Assembly (NCBI RefSeq): GCF_028476545.1
Contig: NW_026732595.1
Span: forward strand, 186,001 to 250,000
Source: Physella acuta
Lineage: Eukaryota > Mollusca > Gastropoda > Physidae
Length of the DNA: 64,000 bases
Reading direction: 5' to 3'
Of this stretch, positions 12,437-25,010 are shown piece after piece. The notes below the pieces were generated by a model. That model did not search any database. It worked only from the letters and a program-made list of their open reading frames with translations, and had not been told where the DNA came from. Position numbers and translations under genes: made by a program. How positions within the stretch are numbered: the first letter of the stretch is position 1; each line of letters opens with the position of its first letter.

Positions 12437-12862
12437 TAAGGAGGCTGTGTCCTAGCCATAGAGGCTGTGTTCTAGCGAGTGTCATAACGAGTTTGTGTTT
12501 CAAGCGATAGATACTGTGTCCTAAAGTTAGACTGTCCTAAAATAAGAGTCTTGTGTCCTATCGTTATTAGCTGTGTCCTAAAAATAGAGGTTGTGTATTA
12601 ACGATAGAGACTGTATCATAAAGTTAGAAGCTATGTCCTAAAAATAGAAGTTGTGTATTAAAGATAGAGACTGTATCATAAAGTTAGAAGCTATGTCCTA
12701 AAAATAGAAGTTGTGTATTAAAGATAGAGACTGTATCATAAAGTTAGTAGCTGTGCCCTAAAGTTAGAGACTGTGTCCTAAAAATAGAGGTTGTGTATTA
12801 GCGATATAGGTTGAATCCTCAAGTTAGAAGCTGTGTCCTAAAATAGAGGCTCTGTTCTAGGT
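12437..12862. repeat. ~30-bp/60-bp minisatellite
   Basis: Units of the type 'agaagctgtgtcctaaaaat' and 'agaggttgtgtattaaagat' alternate, giving a ~60-bp higher-order period. Flanks are unique. A poly-C run lies just upstream at about 12,320-12,334. Confidence 0.85.
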
Positions 12863-14225
12863 ACAGCTCTCCAAACCTGTGGATGAGGAGTAAGCAAGGG
12901 GATTATATTACTGAGGGTGCATTGGAACTTTTCCGAATAATTTATAATGTCCTGAATAGCGGGCATTATATGTGTAAAAATAATATAACAGTTTATAAAA
13001 GTCATGCTAAGACAGTTTTTTTGTAGACTGAAAAAACACACGGCTGTATTATCTTTGAATGCTCAATGTTTAATGCTTGTAAAGCCATTTTTGTTTAGTG
13101 TTTTCGTTTTTTAGCATTCCTAGATTCCAGAGTAGGTACGTGTACGCAGTGTGTTGGCAGTGGTACGGGTGGTCAATTATACACCAATGTTTTTTTTAAA
13201 ACTTTCTTTTAACTGATGGTTACGATTCAACTGTTGACTTTTAAAGTCCATGTTGTATGTGTACGTGAGTATCTGTGCATGTATGTGTGTGAGTACGTGT
13301 GCATGTATGTGTGTATGACATGAAAACCGTTAGCACGTGTCAGACCGACCTTGTATGGCATTTTTTTTTTACCTGTGCTGTGTGCTTCGTTTACCAACTT
13401 CTGGCATTTTTCTCTCTTGACATTTTTTTTTATCCTGGAATTCTGGGGTGGTGAAGTAGTGAGTCTGGGGGAGCGTTGTGCTTCAGGGGTTCTAAGCCTG
13501 TTGTTTGCGTACCCCGTTCTGCAATGGAACCGGAAGCATGTTTTACAGTACAAATACTGACAGTTATGTAATTCTGCCTTACAGTACAAAACAATACAAA
13601 TACTGACAAATCTGTAATTCTGTCTCATTACAAAATGATACAAATACTGACAATTCTGTAATTCTCCCTGTTGTGTAAAACTAGTCAACTAGGGTCTATT
13701 CAAAGACTAAAATATAAGAAAAGCTGTCAGTGTTTTGGTCAGTGTCTTGGTATAGGGGTCTGTAGAACTGTAACTTTACAAATAGGGTGGTATTTTGTTA
13801 TTCTCTAATTGTGTTATCTGGTGGTATTATGGTTGTTTTCTGGTGGTATTTTGTTGTTTTTTAATTGTTATCTAGTGGTATTTTGTTGTTTTGCAATTGC
13901 CTTCTCTGATTATATTGTGGTGGTGTTTTTATAACAACTCAACTGGGAAAAAATTAATTGCAAAATCTTCCTGTAATGACTGCTGTACAAATACAATCAA
14001 TTACCATAAATATAAATTTACACCCTTTATTGCAACGTAATCTTTCGTTCGCTGTTATTATTTTGTATTGCATAAATCACTTCATAATTTAAATGGCTAA
14101 TTCATGCAAGTTTTGTTGTTGGTTGCACAAAGCATGTTGTTGACAGTACTTTACTGTTATCTGATGGGCTGGATAAGACCACAGTCGTGTGGTGTCTTAC
14201 CACTTTCTCATCATCACCAGTCCAC
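12863..14225. other. Non-coding unique DNA with short internal repeats
   Basis: Includes a small tandem repeat 'acagtacaaatactgac' at about 13,546-13,665 and a 'tggtattttgttgttt' repeat at about 13,790-13,930. An open frame of 153 codons on the minus strand (13,227-13,688) is derived partly from these repeats and has no recognisable domain. Confidence 0.5.
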
Positions 14226-14230
14226 CACTG

Positions 14231-14395
14231 TGACGAGGGGCGTCGGTTTGGGGAGGGGGGTATACATTTAGGTGTGACGTTAATGTAGAGGGGATGGGGT
14301 CTGGTTTTAGTGACGATTTGTGACGAAGAAGTGATGAAGGTGTGAGGTAAAAGATGATTTTAAAAAGCATGACTTCATTTACGTGTGACCCCCAT
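14231..14395. mobile_element. Diverged copy of dispersed repeat family C
   Basis: It shares with 1,418 and 10,204 the order 'gtgacgttaatgtagaggg', 'tctggttttagtgacgat', 'gaggtaaaa' and an end like 'tttacgtgtgaccccca'. It is more diverged than the other copies. Confidence 0.45.
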
Positions 14396-14414
14396 ACCGG
14401 TACCTTTTTCATCC

Positions 14415-14686
14415 ATTTATTATCTTTATTTCGACTGTATTCCAACAATTTAATTTTTTAAAAACTTAGACGGGGTAAAAAGAACACTGCTTACTACAAA
14501 CGTTTAGCTACAGTTTAAATTTATCAACACTACGGACTCAAATCAACTTATGCCATGTTCACGTGCCACATGCCAATTTAAATTGCAGCTAAACGTTTGT
14601 AGTAGGCAGTGCTCTTTTTAGCCGGTCTAAGTTTTTTTTTAAATTAAATTGTTGGAATGCAGTCAAAACAAAAATAATCGTCACTA
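14415..14686. mobile_element. Foldback MITE with ~100-bp inverted arms
   Basis: The left arm (about 14,415-14,522) contains 'gtattccaacaatttaat', 'cactgcttactacaaacg' and 'tttagctacagtttaaat'. The right arm (about 14,572-14,686) is its imperfect reverse complement ('agctaaacgtttgtagtagg', 'attgttggaatgcagtc'). A ~50-bp spacer separates them. It can fold into a long hairpin and has no coding capacity. Confidence 0.75.
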
Positions 14687-14689
14687 AAA

Positions 14690-15410
14690 CCTCACTAAAA
14701 ACTCTCACTCAGACACAACTCAGCAAGCCAATGTGGCAAGTCTTGTGTAACCAAGGCTTGCCAGATAAAACATGACTATGGCGTCAACGGATCTGGTTAA
14801 CTACAACCTGTAGGGTTCAGGTTTGTCCGAGCCAGCAAATAACGCCGGTTGATTTGATTTCGCCATTGAGCACCAGGAAAATAACCACAGCTTGGGTTCC
14901 ATATCTGTACCACGATGCCAAGGAAAAAAGACCCTAGTTTTTTTTAAGGAGGCTGTTTATAAATAGAAGTAATAAATTACTTAGCGGGGAGTCTTAGACA
15001 TAAAATTCTCATAAACACATTTTTATGGCGGATAGAAAACAATCGATGACCTAATGACCTGCGAGCAACAGGGAGTGAAGCGAACTTTTGTTCGTGTGCG
15101 TTGTCTCATGTTTCTGCTATGGATTGGTCTGGATGTTCCCAGCATGTGGATTTGAGCATACAAGAACATAACGAAGCAGGTTTCACCTTTATTGTTCTGT
15201 ACTCTGAGGAAATAATTTATGGGGTGAGGGGATTGGATCAAATTTAAGTATGTAATATAAATTGTGCTGGGGCGTTTATGAGCGGTCCTATTTTAGAGTG
15301 TAGGGCGAACATAGATTCTAGGTCGCGCTGAAGTGTAGTACCATATACAATCATTAGGGGCCATCTATAAATGACGTTAGCCTATTTATTGGAACTACAC
15401 GTAGCCACAA
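14690..15410. other. Non-coding unique DNA
   Basis: No recognisable gene. A short 'ggggccatctataaatgacg' at about 15,357 resembles the end of dispersed repeat family C. Confidence 0.45.
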
Positions 15411-15474
15411 AAAAGCGCCCCTAGGGTCGGCGCCCGGGGACATATGTACCCCCCCCCCCGTCTCTACGCCTCTG
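15411..15474 (-). mobile_element. Truncated family B MITE end
   Basis: Read on the minus strand it begins 'cagaggcgtagagac', followed by a G run, 'acatatgtccccgggcgccg' and 'accctaggggcgc'. This matches the left end of the copy at 1,846. The other end is absent. Confidence 0.7.
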
Positions 15475-16790
15475 AGGGGACAGCTATCTGGAGCAACGGA
15501 GCCGCATGTGGCTCCCTTATGGCTCTTTTGATGACTATTATATTTTGTATTAAAATCACTTACTCATACTCTAATCACTCAATTCGTGTTTTCAAAGTAT
15601 GGCTCCAGAAATAAAATAAAAAAAGAAACCTCCAAAAGTCCACCCTAAAGAACATCAGCTGTCATTGATGATTTTTGTATCGTAATCAGTTTTATCAAGT
15701 GTTTTCTAAAATTTGGGTGCGACACATAGATTAGAGCAACAAAAAATGATAAACAGATTCACTTATCAGGTTTAGATTAAAACTTGGATTAGAAAATATT
15801 TAATTCAACCTTGTCCTTCCCTAGTTGTCCTCCAGAGATAAAAATTTTCCATTCACTTTCTCCCGGTCGAGTAGTTTTTTTTGGCGTGTTGTCTAGTTGC
15901 GTCACCGCTGTGTACGACTGCAGTAAATGAATGAAATCGAGACAATTGCTAAAAATAGGCGGAGCACGTGTCTATTTGGGTCAGACAATAAGGGAACTCC
16001 GAGTTGCCAGAAAAAAAAAGTAGGCCAGAAATAAAATGAGACTACGTGAAGGAATGAACCCAGGTCAAAGGTCACGCGACGTGACTTACAAATACTCTCG
16101 GTACAGTTAGTCTTTGGCCAAACAAGCCGTTATCAGCCGGTAATCTATCTTGTGCTCTTGGAGATCGACTGTGCTCGCTTCAACCGAGCTTTGTGAAACT
16201 CGTTTCATTTTTTTCTATACAGGATTCTGTGCTTTGGTAAATATATTCTCGTTTTTTAATGTAGCTTACTATTGATTACCGTTTTCTTCAGTGAAGGTGT
16301 TGACGTAATCGACTGGCATCGGTAGTAAAAATATCCTTACACAAAGATCCACAGTACTTAAGTACTCACGCTCGATTATTTTGTACTTGCGAAAGCACAT
16401 TAATAAATCGATACTTTCCATTATGTATTCAGTTGAAAAGCCACCCCCCCCCCCTCCTACCCCCTCCTTCCCCAAACTACAAGTGTTGTGTTAGAAAACT
16501 CCCCCCTCACACTTCTGACAAGTCTATAACGGCGTTAGCTGCAATTTACTTCTGCTTTGGTTTGTTATCTTTTCAGAGACTAAGCGGTCGGTTCTGGGAC
16601 GCCCCCCCCCCCCCCCTCTCCCCCACCCCGGCGCCGAAACTAAGACAGGTCTGGAAAGTATAAATTTGCTTGAGTTGCCTGAAACGGGGTACTTGACTTT
16701 GCGTAAAGTTTAGAAGCTAGAACTATACACTGTTTACAAAAAAAAGTTAGAAATAATTCAGAATCCATTGTCTGGCAGCTTATAGCACTA
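15475..16790. other. Non-coding unique DNA
   Basis: No recognisable gene. C runs at about 16,443-16,453 and 16,603-16,617. Confidence 0.5.
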
Positions 16791-16797
16791 GGTTCAT

Positions 16798-17832
16798 AGC
16801 ACCCAACCACCATTGTTAGTAGCACCCAACCACCATTGTTAGTAGCACCCAACTACCATTGTTAGTAGCACCCAACCACTATTGTTAGTAGCACCCAACC
16901 ACCATTGTTAGTAGCACCCAACTACCATTGTTAGTAGCACCCAACTACCATTGTTAGTAGCACCCAACTACCATTGTTAGTAGCACCCAACCACCATTGT
17001 TAGTAGCACCCAACCACCATTGTTAGTAGCACCCAACCACCATTGTTAGTAGCACCCAACCACCATTGTTAGTAGCACCCAACTACCATTGTTAGTAACA
17101 CCCAACTACCATTGTTAGTAGCACCCAACTACCATTGTTAGTAGCACCCAACCACCATTGTTAGTAGCACCCAACCACCATTGTTAATAGCACCCAACCA
17201 CCATTGTTAGTAGCACCCAACCACCATTGTTAGTAGCACCCAACTACCATTGTTAGTAACACCCAACTACCATTGTTAGTAGCACCCAACTACCATTGTT
17301 AGTAGCACCCAACCACCATTGTTAGTAGCACCCAACCACCATTGTTAATAGCACCCAACTACCATTGTTAGTAACACCCAACTACCATTGTTAGTAGCAC
17401 CCAACTACCATTGTTAGTAGCACCCAACCACCATTGTTAGTAGCACCCAACCACCATTGTTAATAGCACCCAACCACCATTGTTAGTAGCACCCAACCAC
17501 CATTGTTAGTAGCACCCAACCACCATTGTTAGTAGCACCCAACCACCATTGTTAGTAGCACCCAACCACCATTGTTAGTAGCACCCAACCACCATTGTTA
17601 GTAGCACCCAACCACCATTGTTAATAACACCCAACCACCATTGTTAGTAGCACCCAACTACCATTGTTAGTAGCACCCAACTACCATTGTTAGTAGCACC
17701 CAACTACCATTGTTAGTAGCACCCAACCACCATTGTTAATAACACCCAACCACCATTGTTAGTAGCACCCAACTACCATTGTTAGTAGCACCCAACCACC
17801 ATTGTTAATAACACCCAACCACCATTGTTAGT
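16798..17832. repeat. 23-bp minisatellite, 45 units
   Basis: 1,035 bp of 'agcacccaaccaccattgtt' + agt units, 23 bp each, which divides to 45 copies without remainder. Variants are limited to a few positions (ccacc/ctacc, agcac/aacac, ttagt/ttaat) and occur in blocks, suggesting expansion by multi-unit duplication. Confidence 0.97.
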
Positions 17833-17865
17833 ATTGAGACCGACCTATATCACGTGAAAACGTCT

Positions 17866-18312
17866 ATGTATAAAGATATAGGGAGCATATGAAAGTTTAA
17901 GGAACACATGGAAATACAGGAAACATGAAGATACAGGGAACTTTTAAAGATACAGGGAACTTTTAAAGATACAGGGAACTTATGAAGATACAAGGAACAC
18001 ATGAATATGCATGGAACATGAAGATACAAGGAACACATGAATATGCATGGAACATGAAGATACAGGGAACTTATGAAGATACATAGAACGTTTTAAAATA
18101 CAGGGAACTTACGAAGAATTAGAGAACACATGGAAGTTCAAGGAACACGCTAAGAAGATACGGTGAACACATAAAGATACAAGGAACAAATGAAGATTTA
18201 AAGAACAAATGAAGATTTAAAGAACTCATGCAAACAAAGGGAAGGTTTGATGATATCGGTAACACAGGGAGATACAGACAGAAGGCAGATACAACCAGAA
18301 GGGAGATACAAC
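17866..18312. repeat. ~20-bp imperfect minisatellite
   Basis: Degenerate units of the type 'gaagatacagggaactta' and 'gaagatacaaggaacaca'. The repetitive Ser/Leu/Cys-rich minus-strand frames over it are products of the repeat. Confidence 0.85.
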
Positions 18313-18995
18313 TACAATACCTCACTGTGCTGCGTTAGCCCGTTTGTCTAGTCTAAGACATTCACTCCTTGCAAAATACAAGCTGATACAGGCACAAGAC
18401 AAGAGGCGCTTTGATACCCGCTATAGCTGGGTGGGGAAGTCATAGAACTACAGCGGCTACAGTAAGCCATTGAGGGGATACAATACATCGAGCGATGTAA
18501 TTTGTATAGCCCACTATTGAACCATTGATACCAAACGTTCTTTGCTCGAGCTAACAGTACTGTTACATTTTCCGAACCCGACCTTCGCCTTGCCGGATAC
18601 GGAACTTCGCGATTCGTAACTAATACGGAAAACGCTTAATGTTTCCTTCTATTAGTACATCGGTGGTGTAATGTACATGGGGGAAATAGGATAAATACCT
18701 GCTACATTAGCAGTAGTTACATTCACCGATATCTAATGGCTTCGGTTACAAAAAAAAAAAAACGAAAAAAAAAACACGTTTGGAATACAGTGAGATTGTT
18801 AAACTCGAAGCGCGTAGAGTAGAAGGTAGGTGACTGTTTACTTAGTTCCGCTACAGGACCCCCCCCCCCCTTTTTTTTTTCTCTTGACAGGCGTATAGAC
18901 TCCAGGGTCATTCCAAAGTCATCGTGGGTTTAACGGTCGTGGTGACGTGTAAACACGTACGTGTGTTCTTGACAGGTGTGTCAGAGTACTTTTTG
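18313..18995. other. Non-coding unique DNA
   Basis: No recognisable gene. An A-rich run near 18,748-18,776 and a C run then T run at about 18,859-18,880. Confidence 0.45.
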
Positions 18996-19395
18996 GTTCG
19001 TGTACACAAGAGGTGTGTGTACACAACAAGAGGTTTCTGTACACAACAAACTGTTTGTACACAACAAGAGGTGTCTATACATAATAACAGGGGTGTCTGT
19101 ATACAATAACAGGGGTGTAAACAATAATAGCTGTGTGTAGATATAATAGGTGTGTACACAATAATAGCTAGTAAACAATAATAGGTGTTTGATTAATAAT
19201 AGTCGTTTGCACACTAATGATTGTACACAATAATGACATTGTACACAAATAGCTTTATGCACAATAATGGACGTGTACACAATAATAGGAGTGTAAACTG
19301 TAAACAGTTTTAGTTATGTAATCATAATAGGTGCGTACACAATAATGACTGCACACAAATAGGTGCGTAAATAGTGGGTGTGCGCACTATAGGTG
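18996..19395. repeat. ~20-bp imperfect minisatellite
   Basis: Units resembling 'gtgtacacaataataggtgt' with much drift. Open frames on both strands through it are repetitive and not genes. Confidence 0.8.
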
Positions 19396-19946
19396 AGTGA
19401 AGAAGAAACGTCGTGACGTCTGAGTTGTGTACAGCTTAAAATTGTATACGGCAGCTTACATGTTTTAACCTTTTGTCTGGCTGTTTACATGTTCAGACAT
19501 TATGTCTGATATGAATTAACGCAGTGACGTATAGACTTGGATATACTAACAAATGAGCGCACTTAAAATGTTAACATTGTTTCATCCACTACCAGTTAAC
19601 ATTCATCATTCAGCGCATACACCACGTGAACACAGAGCACCCTTTCAAAACTGACGTCCAGTAGACGAAGTAGAGTTCATCTAATCCGGTGATCTTGTTA
19701 TTCGAATTTCTTGTGTGTTCAGCACAATGCATAGCTCCCCCCCTCCGCTTTTTAATCAGCCACAGGTAAGGTCATGATTACCTTAGTGACCAGTGACCTG
19801 TGGTATGTTGCACTCATTAACACCGAGTGCCGGGACCACTCGAATGTGACCTACCTGCTGGAATCAGCGAACTTTGACCTCCGTTAATGCAATTGTTTTG
19901 TTATTGATTTACAAGCCAGGGGGGTAACAACCGACGTGCACCATAT
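19396..19946. other. Non-coding unique DNA
   Basis: No recognisable gene or mobile element end. Confidence 0.45.
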
Positions 19947-20089
19947 GGTGTGATTGTACTAAGACGGGATTACGTTATAAGATAATTTAATTTGTATATA
20001 CACGCACACACATACACACATATATTGGTGTGCTTGTACTAAGCCGGGATTACGTTACAAGACCATTTAAATTTCTACACACACACATA
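19947..20089. repeat. Host 80-bp tandem repeat, left of the Polinton
   Basis: Unit 1 is 19,947-20,026 and unit 2 starts at 20,027 ('ggtgtgattgtactaagacg', 'ggattacgttataagataat', then 'ttaatttgtatatacacgca'). Unit 2 is interrupted by the Polinton and the same repeat resumes at 31,389. The last six bases (20,084-20,089, cacata) are the target duplication. Confidence 0.9.
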
Positions 20090-20870
20090 AGTAGTATATT
20101 AGGTCCCTTTTGGGTATCATTTTTGGCGGAGGTGGGGAGGGTGAGGAACAATGACATATAGTAAAATACTCGGGAGCAGGATGCGCGGGCGGGACAATGA
20201 CATATAGTAAAATACTCCCAGCCTGGCGCATCGGGAGGGTAAGGGTGGGTGAGCAGGATGCGCAGGCGGGACAACGACATATAGTAAAATACTACGCCAA
20301 CTGGGGTTGGCGGAGGTGGTGGGGAAGTAGGTCACCTTTTGGTGACCTTGTGACGTAATCATTGACCTTGTGACGTAATCATTGACCTTGTGACGTCATC
20401 ATTGACCTAGTTACGTAATTTTAATGCGTTTTTAATGAGTTTTAATGAGTTTTAAAAATTTTAATTAGTTTTTGACCTAGTTACGTAATTTGATTATTTG
20501 TTTACTTTTTAATTATTTTTATTTTGTTTATTTTTTAATTTTATTTTATTTTATAATTAGTTAAATTATTATTAACTAGTTACGTAATTTGATTTTAATT
20601 ACTTTGTTTAATTTAATTACTTTGATATATTTCTTTTCTTTGTTGTTTAATTTGTTGGTTTGTTTGAATGTATGTATGTTTTAAATAAAAGACTAACACT
20701 ACCCGTGTACTTTGTGAATAACATCCATTAAAGATAACGATCAGCCACAGCTGTTACGTATCGACCCGCCCGCGAAGTTTTCTCACCGCTGCCCGTTTTA
20801 ATGGGAATGTATTGATCGCAGCCGCTGGGCCATCACACCTAATTAAATTTTGTTATGCTTCGCCGAGTTT
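20090..20870 (+). repeat. Polinton left terminal inverted repeat
   Basis: It pairs with 30,265-31,388. The outer part holds three copies of 'gacatatagtaaaatactc' in GC-rich context. Next come ~21-bp tandem units with 'ttgtgacgtaatcattgacc' (CRE/ATF-like TGACGTAA and TGACGTCA), then an AT-rich stretch, then 'gaatgtatgtatgttttaaa' and 'aacatccattaaagataacg', shared with the right end. The two copies differ in length through tandem-unit number. Confidence 0.85.
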
Positions 20871-23109
20871 ACCCCAGTTATGGTAATTAAGGCGAGCCAT
20901 TAAGCGCGTCTCCACGTTAACTGTGGTAACAGATGTTACGTATCGATTCACCAGCAAAGTTTTTAATAGCGGTCACACCTACTGGACCATCAAGGCTTTA
21001 TTTTAAGTCCACCTCGCGCACGTTTGTTTACATTTTAAAAGACGTGTCGCGTGTCTTCTCTATTTCATTATGGTACCACACTTAGGTTGAGCAACCGGAT
21101 ATTACCTTGTTGGTTTTCTAGTACGCGTATGCTACACGTATACACACACACACACACACACTTGTTGGTTTTCTAGTACGCGTATGCTACACGTATATAC
21201 ACACACACACACACAATCACAGAAACTAACTTTCTTACTTTTATATTAAAAGACAAGTATGTGTTATTGTTTTGTTACTTGTCCCCGAAAGTTATGTAAC
21301 TCGGTATCCTGTATAAGATATATGACTGGAAGCAAAATCAACCAGCGTGTACTAGAAAGTGTCATTGTGTATAACATCCATTTAACCACAGCTGTTACTT
21401 ATTAGCGACAGCTTGTACTTATCGATCCGCCCATGAGCCTCCCCGGCGCTCCCCGTGGTTGCTTAATAGCGGACTCACTGAAGCGATCACAACAGGTAAT
21501 TAATCGAAACCATTAAGTCCCTCTCCGCGTTAAGTGTGGCGACAGCTGGTGCTGTAATTAGTCACGGCTCTCGGCTTTTTTCATTAGACTTCAGCTGTAC
21601 ATGAACTATGTTCACATATCGTACGCCCGGTCATTCTTTGATCAAATTAAAAAATTTTGTTTCCACATGTCCTGCGAACCGTCCCTTGCTATGTATGAAA
21701 GATTAATGGTTGTAACTATTCGCTTATAGCGAGGGTCAGCGAAAACAAAAATATATTTAAGGGTCGGAATTTTCTTTCAACCACAGTTAAGTCAGGTTTT
21801 GAGACGAAACGAAGTCTCGGTAGGTTCGTGTTTTTTAATGGGCGACAGGGCGACTTGATGCGTTGGTACGTAGGTATGCGGGGTTAAGGTTCTATAACTC
21901 TATATATTTAAATACGTTTTTTTATTCAAATGAGTTTACTCCCCCTAACGTAAGTACATGTAAAGAGGGATTTCCTATAGATCTGTAATGAATTAGGCCT
22001 TTTTGACTATGACTTGTTGCCCAGGTGTTGACATGATACGCTTTTTTGTGCGCGCGCGCGCGAAATTCATACTAGGTCGGTAAAGGCGGAGAGAACTTAT
22101 AGGTATACATTATCAGGGCGACAACAAAAGCGACCCTTAATTTATTTACATGAAAGCGTGTTTTCCAAAAAGTGTCACCATGCCGTTGTCATTTTCGCAG
22201 CGGGGTTTATTTTAAGTGCACCTCGTGCTCGCTTGTTTACATTTTAAAAGTCGTGTCGCGTGTCTTCCCTAATAGAGAAACGAGAGGAAAGACAACTGTT
22301 CTAAAATTAGAACACCCTTGTTTACAGCCACGAGTATCGTCCCTTGTGAAAAAATTCGCGTCAGAATCCTTAACTAAACAGTCAATTTCTTTAACAAGTT
22401 AAAAAATAATTTAGGAAGACAAGGGTTAACAACATTAGACGCCACCGTTTTTGTTTCCTGTGACGACAAGGCACAATACACTTTTGTATTTTATGTCTCA
22501 AGTAGAGGGGTGGGATATTTTTTCTTTGTAAGCGTGTTGTAAACAATAGGTACAGGAAGCGATTACTAGATAAGAGGGGAGAGAACGTGACGTACATCGC
22601 GATATTTGAAAACATGGCGATGTTTAACCTCAACCAAAAAGGCAATGAACCTAGAAGGAAGACGAATATATATCTTAGTCTTGAAGCAGATTACCTTCCC
22701 ATGTTCGCTTTAGTATTACAGTTTTCATCAAACTTCTTTTTGACTTGAACTTCTTTAATTTTTAAGAAAGTTTACTTATACATAATACATTACGTCTAAT
22801 GACAATTTTTTATTTTTACCACTCAATGTATTTTGTTTTTCTATATCTTACATTGTCATCTTAATTTTTTGATCACCTTAGTAAAAATTTGCTTAAGATT
22901 ATAAAATTCAAGTTTTAAAAAACAACAACGTTATAGTACGTCGTGTCAAATGACACACCGTTTAAAATGTCTACATTTAAAGTTCACCAAAATAATGACG
23001 TAAAATCTAAATATGATATGACGTTAGCATACATATCATTCAACCTAATCACTCTAAAGTACAAATCAATAATTTTTATTGATTAAGGGGCTGGGTGAGT
23101 TATTTTTAT
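20720..23109 (+). repeat. Left arm of giant internal palindrome
   Basis: About 2.39 kb that reads as the near-perfect reverse complement of 25,011-27,402 (position sums about 48,119-48,122). The outer end overlaps the sub-terminal part of the Polinton terminal repeat. It includes two copies of 'ggttttctagtacgcgtatg' with CA runs at about 21,112-21,214. The 76- and 84-codon frames inside recur in the other arm and show no recognisable similarity. Confidence 0.92.
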
Positions 23110-23379
23110 CACTATTCGCCCTTCCCCTTCCCTTTGTCCGCAACCCCGTTCCCCTTCTCCCATCCAACCTTGCGTCATCACACTAACCTCAATACCAACC
23201 GTTAGATAAACAGACCGTACTACTACTACTACCCGCACTATACCTATTCCATTTAAGAGACAAAGGCTGTATGACAATCCTACAGACAAATATTTATTCA
23301 ACTAATATCACAACCCCCTAGAAACCACTCCAACAGACTGGGATACATAACTTGTAGACACCACTCCTCGTTGAATATC

Positions 23380-24995
23380 TCTTGCACCCTACCTACATCG
23401 ACAACTTTGTCCGCCGCCCTCGCCCCCGTCCCTAGTATGAACTCGGTTACCAACAATTTCAAAACATGCATGTTCCGAGTTCAAAACCAACCTTCACCGA
23501 CACTACTATGAACTCGGCCCCTAACACTTCCAAAACATGCCTGTACTAACTTTGAAACCACCATCGGTGAAAACTTCACCGACCTTAGTATGGACTCTAC
23601 ACCTACCGATTCCAAAACATGCATGTTCCGAGTTCAAAACCAACCTTCACCGACACTAGTATGAACTCGGCTACCAACAATTCCAAAATATGCATGTTCC
23701 GAGTTCAAAACCAACCTTCACCGACACTAGTATGAACTCGGCTACCAACAATTCCCAAACATGCATGTAACAACTTTCCAACCTGCCTCAGTGCTAACAA
23801 AATTCCCCGACCCTAGTATGAACTCGACTGCCATCAATTCCTAAACATCCATGTACCAACTTTGTAACCTACCTCGGTGAAAACTTCACCGACCTTAGTT
23901 TAACTCTACCTAACAATTCCAATGATGCATATACGAACTTTGTAACCTGCCTCGGTGAAAACACCCCCGTCCCTAGTCTGAACTCGGTTACCAACAATTT
24001 CAAAACATGCATGCTCCGAGATCAAAACCAACCTTCACCGACACTAGTATGAACTCGGCTACCATCAATTCCTAAACATGCATGTGCCAACTTTGCAACC
24101 TGCCTCAGTGTTAGCAAAACTCCCCGACCCTAGTATGGACTCTACACCTACCGATTCCAAAACATGCATGTTCCGAGTTCAAAACCAACCTCGGTGAAAA
24201 CTTCACCGACCTTAGTTTAACTCTCCCTAACAATTCCAAAACATGCATGGTCTAGATTCGAACCCTGCCTCGGTGAAAACGTCACCGACTCATGTATAAA
24301 ATCTGTCCCAACCAACTCCAAGTGACAACGTTCCCATCCAACTCCGAAACATCTATGTACCAATTTTGAAACCTGTCTTGTTGAAAACAAAGACCGTCCC
24401 ACTCTAGTGTAAACTCTACCTATCAATTCCAATGATGCATATACGAACTTTGTAACCTGCCTCAGTGAAAACACCCCCGTCCCTAGTCTGAACTCGGTTA
24501 CCAACAGTTTCAAAACATGCATGTTCCGAGTTCAAAACCAACCTTCACCGACACTAGTATGAACTCGGCTACCAACAATTCCTAAACATGCATGTACCAA
24601 CTTTGCAACCTGCCTCGGTGTTAACAAAAACTCCCCTGACCCTAGTATGAACTCGGTTACCAACAATTTCAAAACATACATGTTCCGAGATCAAAACCAA
24701 CCTTCACCGACACTAGTATGAACTCGGCTACCAACAATTCCTAAACATACATGTGCCATCTTTGCAACCTGCCTCAGTGTTAGCAAAACTCCCCGACCCT
24801 AGTATGGACTCTACACCTACCGATTCCAAAACATGCATGTTCCGAGTTCAAAACCAACCTCGGTGAAAACTTCACCGACCTTAGTTTAACTCTCCCTAAC
24901 AATTCCAAAACATGCATGGTCTAGCTTCGAACCCTGCCTCGGTGAAAACGTCACCGACTCGTGTATAAAATCTGTCCCAACCAACTCCAAACCTT
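23380..24995. repeat. ~71-bp satellite in the palindrome loop
   Basis: About 22 units of about 71 bp, with blocks such as 'tatgaactcggctaccaaca', 'aacatgcatgttccgagttc' and 'accaaccttcaccgacacta'. Variant blocks ('gcctcggtgaaaac', 'tatggactctacacctaccg') recur in order, indicating higher-order structure. The loop from 23,110 to 25,010 separates the two palindrome arms. Confidence 0.85.
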
Positions 24996-25010
24996 CCCTG
25001 GGCACCCGAA

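Noticed and set aside
13227-13688. 153-codon open frame on the minus strand
   Set aside because: Partly built on short tandem repeats and TG-rich sequence; no recognisable motif and no splice or start support.
16798-17832. CRISPR-like regular array
   Set aside because: Adjacent 23-bp units without unique spacers; it is a eukaryotic minisatellite. The same applies to the 53-bp, 25-bp and 43-bp arrays.
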